A stretch of DNA of 8,496 nt from DATBLZ01 sp036555065 (GTDB taxonomy: Bacteria > Pseudomonadota > Gammaproteobacteria > Steroidobacterales > Rariloculaceae), in assembly GCA_036555065.1 (NCBI GenBank), contig DATBLZ010000023.1, positions 1 to 8,496 of the forward strand. The letters are read 5' to 3'. The notes beneath the pieces were generated by a model that made no database searches, was not told where the DNA came from, and worked only from the letters and a program-made list of their open reading frames with translations. This document shows positions 6,319 to 8,496 of the stretch, piece after piece. The stretch's first letter is position 1. Every line of letters starts with the position of its first letter. The translations under genes were made by a program, and so were the position numbers.

Positions 6319-6649
6319 TGGTGGGCCCGGTAGGACTCGAACCTACGACCAAGGGATTCACTTAGATCCCACCGTTTCCGGGGGAGTGGACTATCTCTTC
6401 ACCCTTGCGAGGGTGCGGGACGCTCGCGCCTGTCATTAAGAGCACTCGAGCTCTCAGGTAGTCTCTGCACCTTCCGCCGGTGCACCGGCGGCTCGGCTCA
6501 GGGTTGCCGGCCTGCCGCCGCGGCGAGCGTCACGCGCCTCGCCACAGCCGTACGGGTTCCCTGAATTCATCCCGTCCACTTCGCGGCTTTCGCCGCGAAG
6601 GCACCTTTTACGATGAGTCCCCTGCTCTAACCAACTGAGCTACAGGCCC
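6319..6649 (-). tRNA. tRNA-Ile2 (anticodon CAU), interrupted by a group I intron
   Basis: The exons are 6649-6613 and 6358-6319. Joined, they fold as a standard tRNA: acceptor GGGCCTG with CGGGCCC (one G-U pair), D arm GCTC-AGTTGGTTA-GAGC, anticodon arm GGGGA-CTCATAA-TCCCT, variable loop TGGTC, T arm GTAGG-TTCGAGT-CCTAC, discriminator A and encoded CCA. Anticodon CAU fits tRNA-Ile2 (C34 changed to lysidine by TilS, reading AUA) or elongator tRNA-Met. I prefer Ile2 because of C4-G69 and C5-G68 in the acceptor stem, known TilS determinants, the similarity of the AGCAG and CTTGGTCG segments to E. coli ileX, and the position next to rpoD, where ileX also lies. The initiator is excluded because pair 1-72 is a normal G-C. 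There is 63 bp to the rpoD stop; no clear promoter is seen, only a TAACAT with a GC-rich discriminator at 6659-6664, so co-transcription with rpoD is possible. Confidence 0.93.
6359..6612 (-). ncRNA. group I self-splicing intron (IC3, Azoarcus-like)
   Basis: A 254-nt intron sits directly after anticodon base U36. All core elements are present on the minus strand. P1: exon CAT plus intron C6612 pair with GGTG (6605-6602), giving the conserved U-G at the 5' splice site. P2: CTTCGCGGC-GAAA-GCCGCGAAG (6600-6579). P3: CGGGATG (6574-6568) with CGTCCCG (6422-6416). P4: TCAGGG (6564-6559) with CCCTGA (6503-6498). A P5 stem: GGCGAG (6543-6538) with CTCGCC (6527-6522). A P6-side hairpin at 6491-6474. 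R element GTGCAGAGACTA (6470-6459) and S element AAGAGATAGTCC (6399-6388) form P7. P8: CACCC with GGGTG (6415-6400). P9 carries a GAAA loop (6385-6367). The terminal G6359 is omega-G. No endonuclease ORF is present. The Azoarcus intron in the same tRNA type is about 205 nt; the extra length here is partly an added hairpin between P7 and P3. Confidence 0.93.
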
Positions 6650-6666
6650 ACGGCGGGCATGTTAGC

Positions 6667-6693
6667 AAGAATCGCGGCTGAAGCCGCTCCCAC
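6667..6693 (-). repeat. REP-type palindromic element, copy 2
   Basis: Read on the minus strand, it has the same GTGGGA head, palindrome GCGGCT-TC-AGCCGC and GATTCTT tail as the copy at 2194-2220, with only two differences in 27 bases (T to C in the loop, C to T in the tail). It lies in the 63 bp between the rpoD stop codon and the tRNA 5' end, in the same direction as both. It may stabilise the rpoD mRNA 3' end after tRNA processing. No T-tract follows, so it is not an intrinsic terminator. Confidence 0.8.
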
Positions 6694-6712
6694 GAAAGAG
6701 GCGCTCGGCAGG

Positions 6713-8496
6713 TCAGTCGTCCATCAAGAAGCTGCGCAGCTGATCCGAGCGCGACGGGTGGCGGAGCTTGCGCAACGCCTTCGCCTCGATCTGCCGGATG
6801 CGCTCACGCGTGACGTCGAATTGCTTGCCGACTTCCTCGAGCGTGTGGTCGGTGTTCATGTCGATGCCGAAGCGCATGCGCAGCACCTTGGCCTCGCGCG
6901 CCGTGAGACCGGCGAGCACCGCGTGCGTCGTTTCCTTGAGGCCTTCGTCGGTCGCCGAATCCACCGGTGAGGCAACGGCTTGATCCTCGATGAAATCGCC
7001 AAGATGCGAATCCTCGTCGTCGCCGATCGGCGTCTCCATCGAGATCGGCTCCTTCGCGATCTTGAGCACCTTGCGAACCTTATCTTCGGGCATCTCCATG
7101 CGCACGGCGAGCTCTTCGGGCGTGGGCTCGCGGCCCATTTCCTGGAGCATTTGGCGCGAGATGCGGTTGAGCTTGTTGATCGTCTCGATCATGTGCACAG
7201 GGATGCGAATCGTCCGCGCCTGGTCGGCGATCGAGCGCGTGATCGCCTGGCGAATCCACCACGTCGCGTAGGTCGAAAACTTGTAGCCGCGGCGATATTC
7301 GAACTTATCGACGGCCTTCATGAGGCCGATGTTGCCCTCTTGAATGAGATCGAGGAACTGCAAACCGCGATTGGTGTATTTCTTCGCGATCGAGATCACG
7401 AGCCGCAAGTTCGCCTCGACCATCTCCTTCTTCGCGCGCCGCGCTTGCGCCTCGCCGAGCGAGATTTCGCGGTTGATTTCCTTGACCTCGCCGATCGATA
7501 GAGCCGCGATCGTTTCGAGCTTCTGGAGCCGCTTCTGCGCGCGCACGATCTCTTCTTTCAATTTGCCGAGATGCGAAGAGTATTTGCGCTTCGCGCGAAT
7601 GTGCTTGTCGACCCAATGTGCGTTCGTCTCGTTTTTCGGGAAGCTCGCGAGGAAATCCTTGCGCGGCATGCCGGCGTCGCGTACGCAAAGCGCCATGACT
7701 TGGCGCTCTTGGCCGCGGATGCCGTTGACCATCTCGCGGAGCTGGCCGACGATTTGGTCGAACGACCGCGGCGCGAGCTTGAGCTCCATGAATTCCGCGG
7801 TCAGCGATTTGAGCGCTTTCTTGGTCGCGTTCGACTTGAGCCCGCTCGCGACGAGCGCGTCGACGTAACGCTTGTGCAGGCGCTTGATCTTCTTCAGGCG
7901 CCGGAGCACCTCTTCGGGATCGGGGCCGGTCTCGACCTCTTCTTCTTCGTCCGCGCCGCCTTCCTCGTCGCCGGCTTCGAGCGCACGCGCCGCAGGGTCG
8001 GCGATCTCCTCATTCGGGTCGATGAAGCCGACGATGAGATCTTGGAGGCGCGCCTCGCCGCGGCCGACTTGGTCGTACGCCGCGAAAATGAGGTCGAACG
8101 TCAGCGGGAATTGCGCGAGCGCCGTACGCACCTGATCGAGGCCTTCCTCGATGCGCTTCGCGATGCGAATCTCGCCTTCGCGCGTCAAGAGCTCGACGGT
8201 GCCCATCTCGCGCATGTACATGCGCACCGGATCCGTCGTCCGGCCGAACTCGGCATCCACGGTCGCGAGCGCGGCCGCGGCTTCCTCGGCCGCATCCTCG
8301 TCGTTCGAGACGGCGGAATCGGACAAGAGCAACGATTCGTTATCCGGCGCTTTCTCGTACACCGTGATTCCCATATCGTTGATCATGTTGACGATGTCTT
8401 CGATCTGCTCCGGATCGACGATCTCGCTCGGCAGGTGGTCGTTGACTTCGCTGTACGTGAGGTAGCCCTGCTCCTTGCCTTTCGCGATCAGCAGCT
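6713..8496 (-). CDS. rpoD: RNA polymerase primary sigma factor RpoD (sigma-70), 5' end cut
   Basis: The frame is open to the right edge, giving 593 residues. The first visible ones (LLIAKGKEQGYLTYSEVNDHL...) match region 1.1 of E. coli RpoD from about residue 11, so only about ten codons are missing; the ATG at 8386 (MINDMG) is internal. Positions counted from that Met: region 1.2 with GRTTDPVRMYMREMG (48-62); an acidic non-conserved region (about 140-160); region 2 with KKEMVEANLRLVISIAKKYTNRG (319-341) and the -10-binding RRGYKFSTYATWWIRQAITRS (365-385); region 3 with RIPVHMIETINKLNR (394-408); region 4 with TLEEVGKQFDVTRERIRQIEAKALRKLRHP (515-544), the -35-binding helix-turn-helix. Residue-level similarity to the enterobacterial protein places the organism in or near the Gammaproteobacteria. 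The gene is followed by a REP element and then the tRNA on the same strand. Confidence 0.98.
   Translation of the reverse strand, partial: LLIAKGKEQGYLTYSEVNDHLPSEIVDPEQIEDIVNMINDMGITVYEKAPDNESLLLSDSAVSNDEDAAEEAAAALATVDAEFGRTTDPVRMYMREMGTVELLTREGEIRIAKRIEEGLDQVRTALAQFPLTFDLIFAAYDQVGRGEARLQDLIVGFIDPNEEIADPAARALEAGDEEGGADEEEEVETGPDPEEVLRRLKKIKRLHKRYVDALVASGLKSNATKKALKSLTAEFMELKLAPRSFDQIVGQLREMVNGIRGQERQVMALCVRDAGMPRKDFLASFPKNETNAHWVDKHIRAKRKYSSHLGKLKEEIVRAQKRLQKLETIAALSIGEVKEINREISLGEAQARRAKKEMVEANLRLVISIAKKYTNRGLQFLDLIQEGNIGLMKAVDKFEYRRGYKFSTYATWWIRQAITRSIADQARTIRIPVHMIETINKLNRISRQMLQEMGREPTPEELAVRMEMPEDKVRKVLKIAKEPISMETPIGDDEDSHLGDFIEDQAVASPVDSATDEGLKETTHAVLAGLTAREAKVLRMRFGIDMNTDHTLEEVGKQFDVTRERIRQIEAKALRKLRHPSRSDQLRSFLMDD

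Noticed and set aside
6359..6612. Homing endonuclease gene in the intron
   Set aside because: The intron is only 254 nt, almost all of it needed for the ribozyme core, and no coding frame of useful length is present.
6319..6649. Initiator tRNA-fMet
   Set aside because: Bacterial initiators have a mismatched 1-72 pair and three G-C pairs at the base of the anticodon stem; here 1-72 is G-C and the stem is GGGGA with TCCCT.
6384..8386. ATG at 8386 as the rpoD start
   Set aside because: The frame continues to the right edge and the extra 36 residues match RpoD region 1.1.

Overview
This is a GC-rich proteobacterial chromosome segment, most likely from a gammaproteobacterium. The main evidence is a very E. 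coli-like housekeeping sigma factor RpoD, a Pla-1/cef (VolA)-type lipoprotein lipase, and two copies of a REP-type element (core GAGCGGCTTYAGCCGCGA) of the kind I know from Xanthomonas- and Steroidobacter-like gammaproteobacteria. The genus is not resolvable from the window.

Layout, left to right. (1) 1-925, minus: N-terminal 308 residues of a large lipoprotein lipase, cut by the left edge. (2) 926-1106: short divergent intergenic region with a candidate ddl promoter. (3) 1107-2117, plus: complete D-alanine-D-alanine ligase. (4) 2118-2220: a five-unit, 16-bp tandem array ending in a full REP hairpin, between two convergent genes. (5) 2206-2598, minus: small DUF423 membrane protein whose stop codon lies inside the REP. 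(6) 2650-5214, minus: P-type ATPase of the MgtA/MgtB magnesium family. (7) 5227-6273, plus: UPF0104/LPG-synthase-like membrane protein, divergent from the ATPase with only 12 bp between the start codons, followed by a clear rho-independent terminator. (8) 6319-6649, minus: a tRNA gene with anticodon CAU, best read as tRNA-Ile2, interrupted directly after the anticodon by a 254-nt group I intron of the Azoarcus (IC3) kind. (9) 6667-6693: second REP copy, opposite orientation. (10) 6713-8496, minus: rpoD, lacking only about the first ten codons, which lie beyond the right edge.

Most of the window is housekeeping: cell-wall precursor synthesis (ddl), cation transport, transcription initiation (rpoD) and AUA decoding (tRNA-Ile2). 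No defence, phage or biosynthetic cluster is visible. The most interesting object is the tRNA with its self-splicing intron. P, Q, R and S core elements, P1 to P9 pairings and both GAAA tetraloops can be read directly, plus an extra hairpin between P7 and P3 that the well-known Azoarcus intron lacks. The second is the tandem array, whose short units look like REP copies that lost the 3' half of their hairpin.
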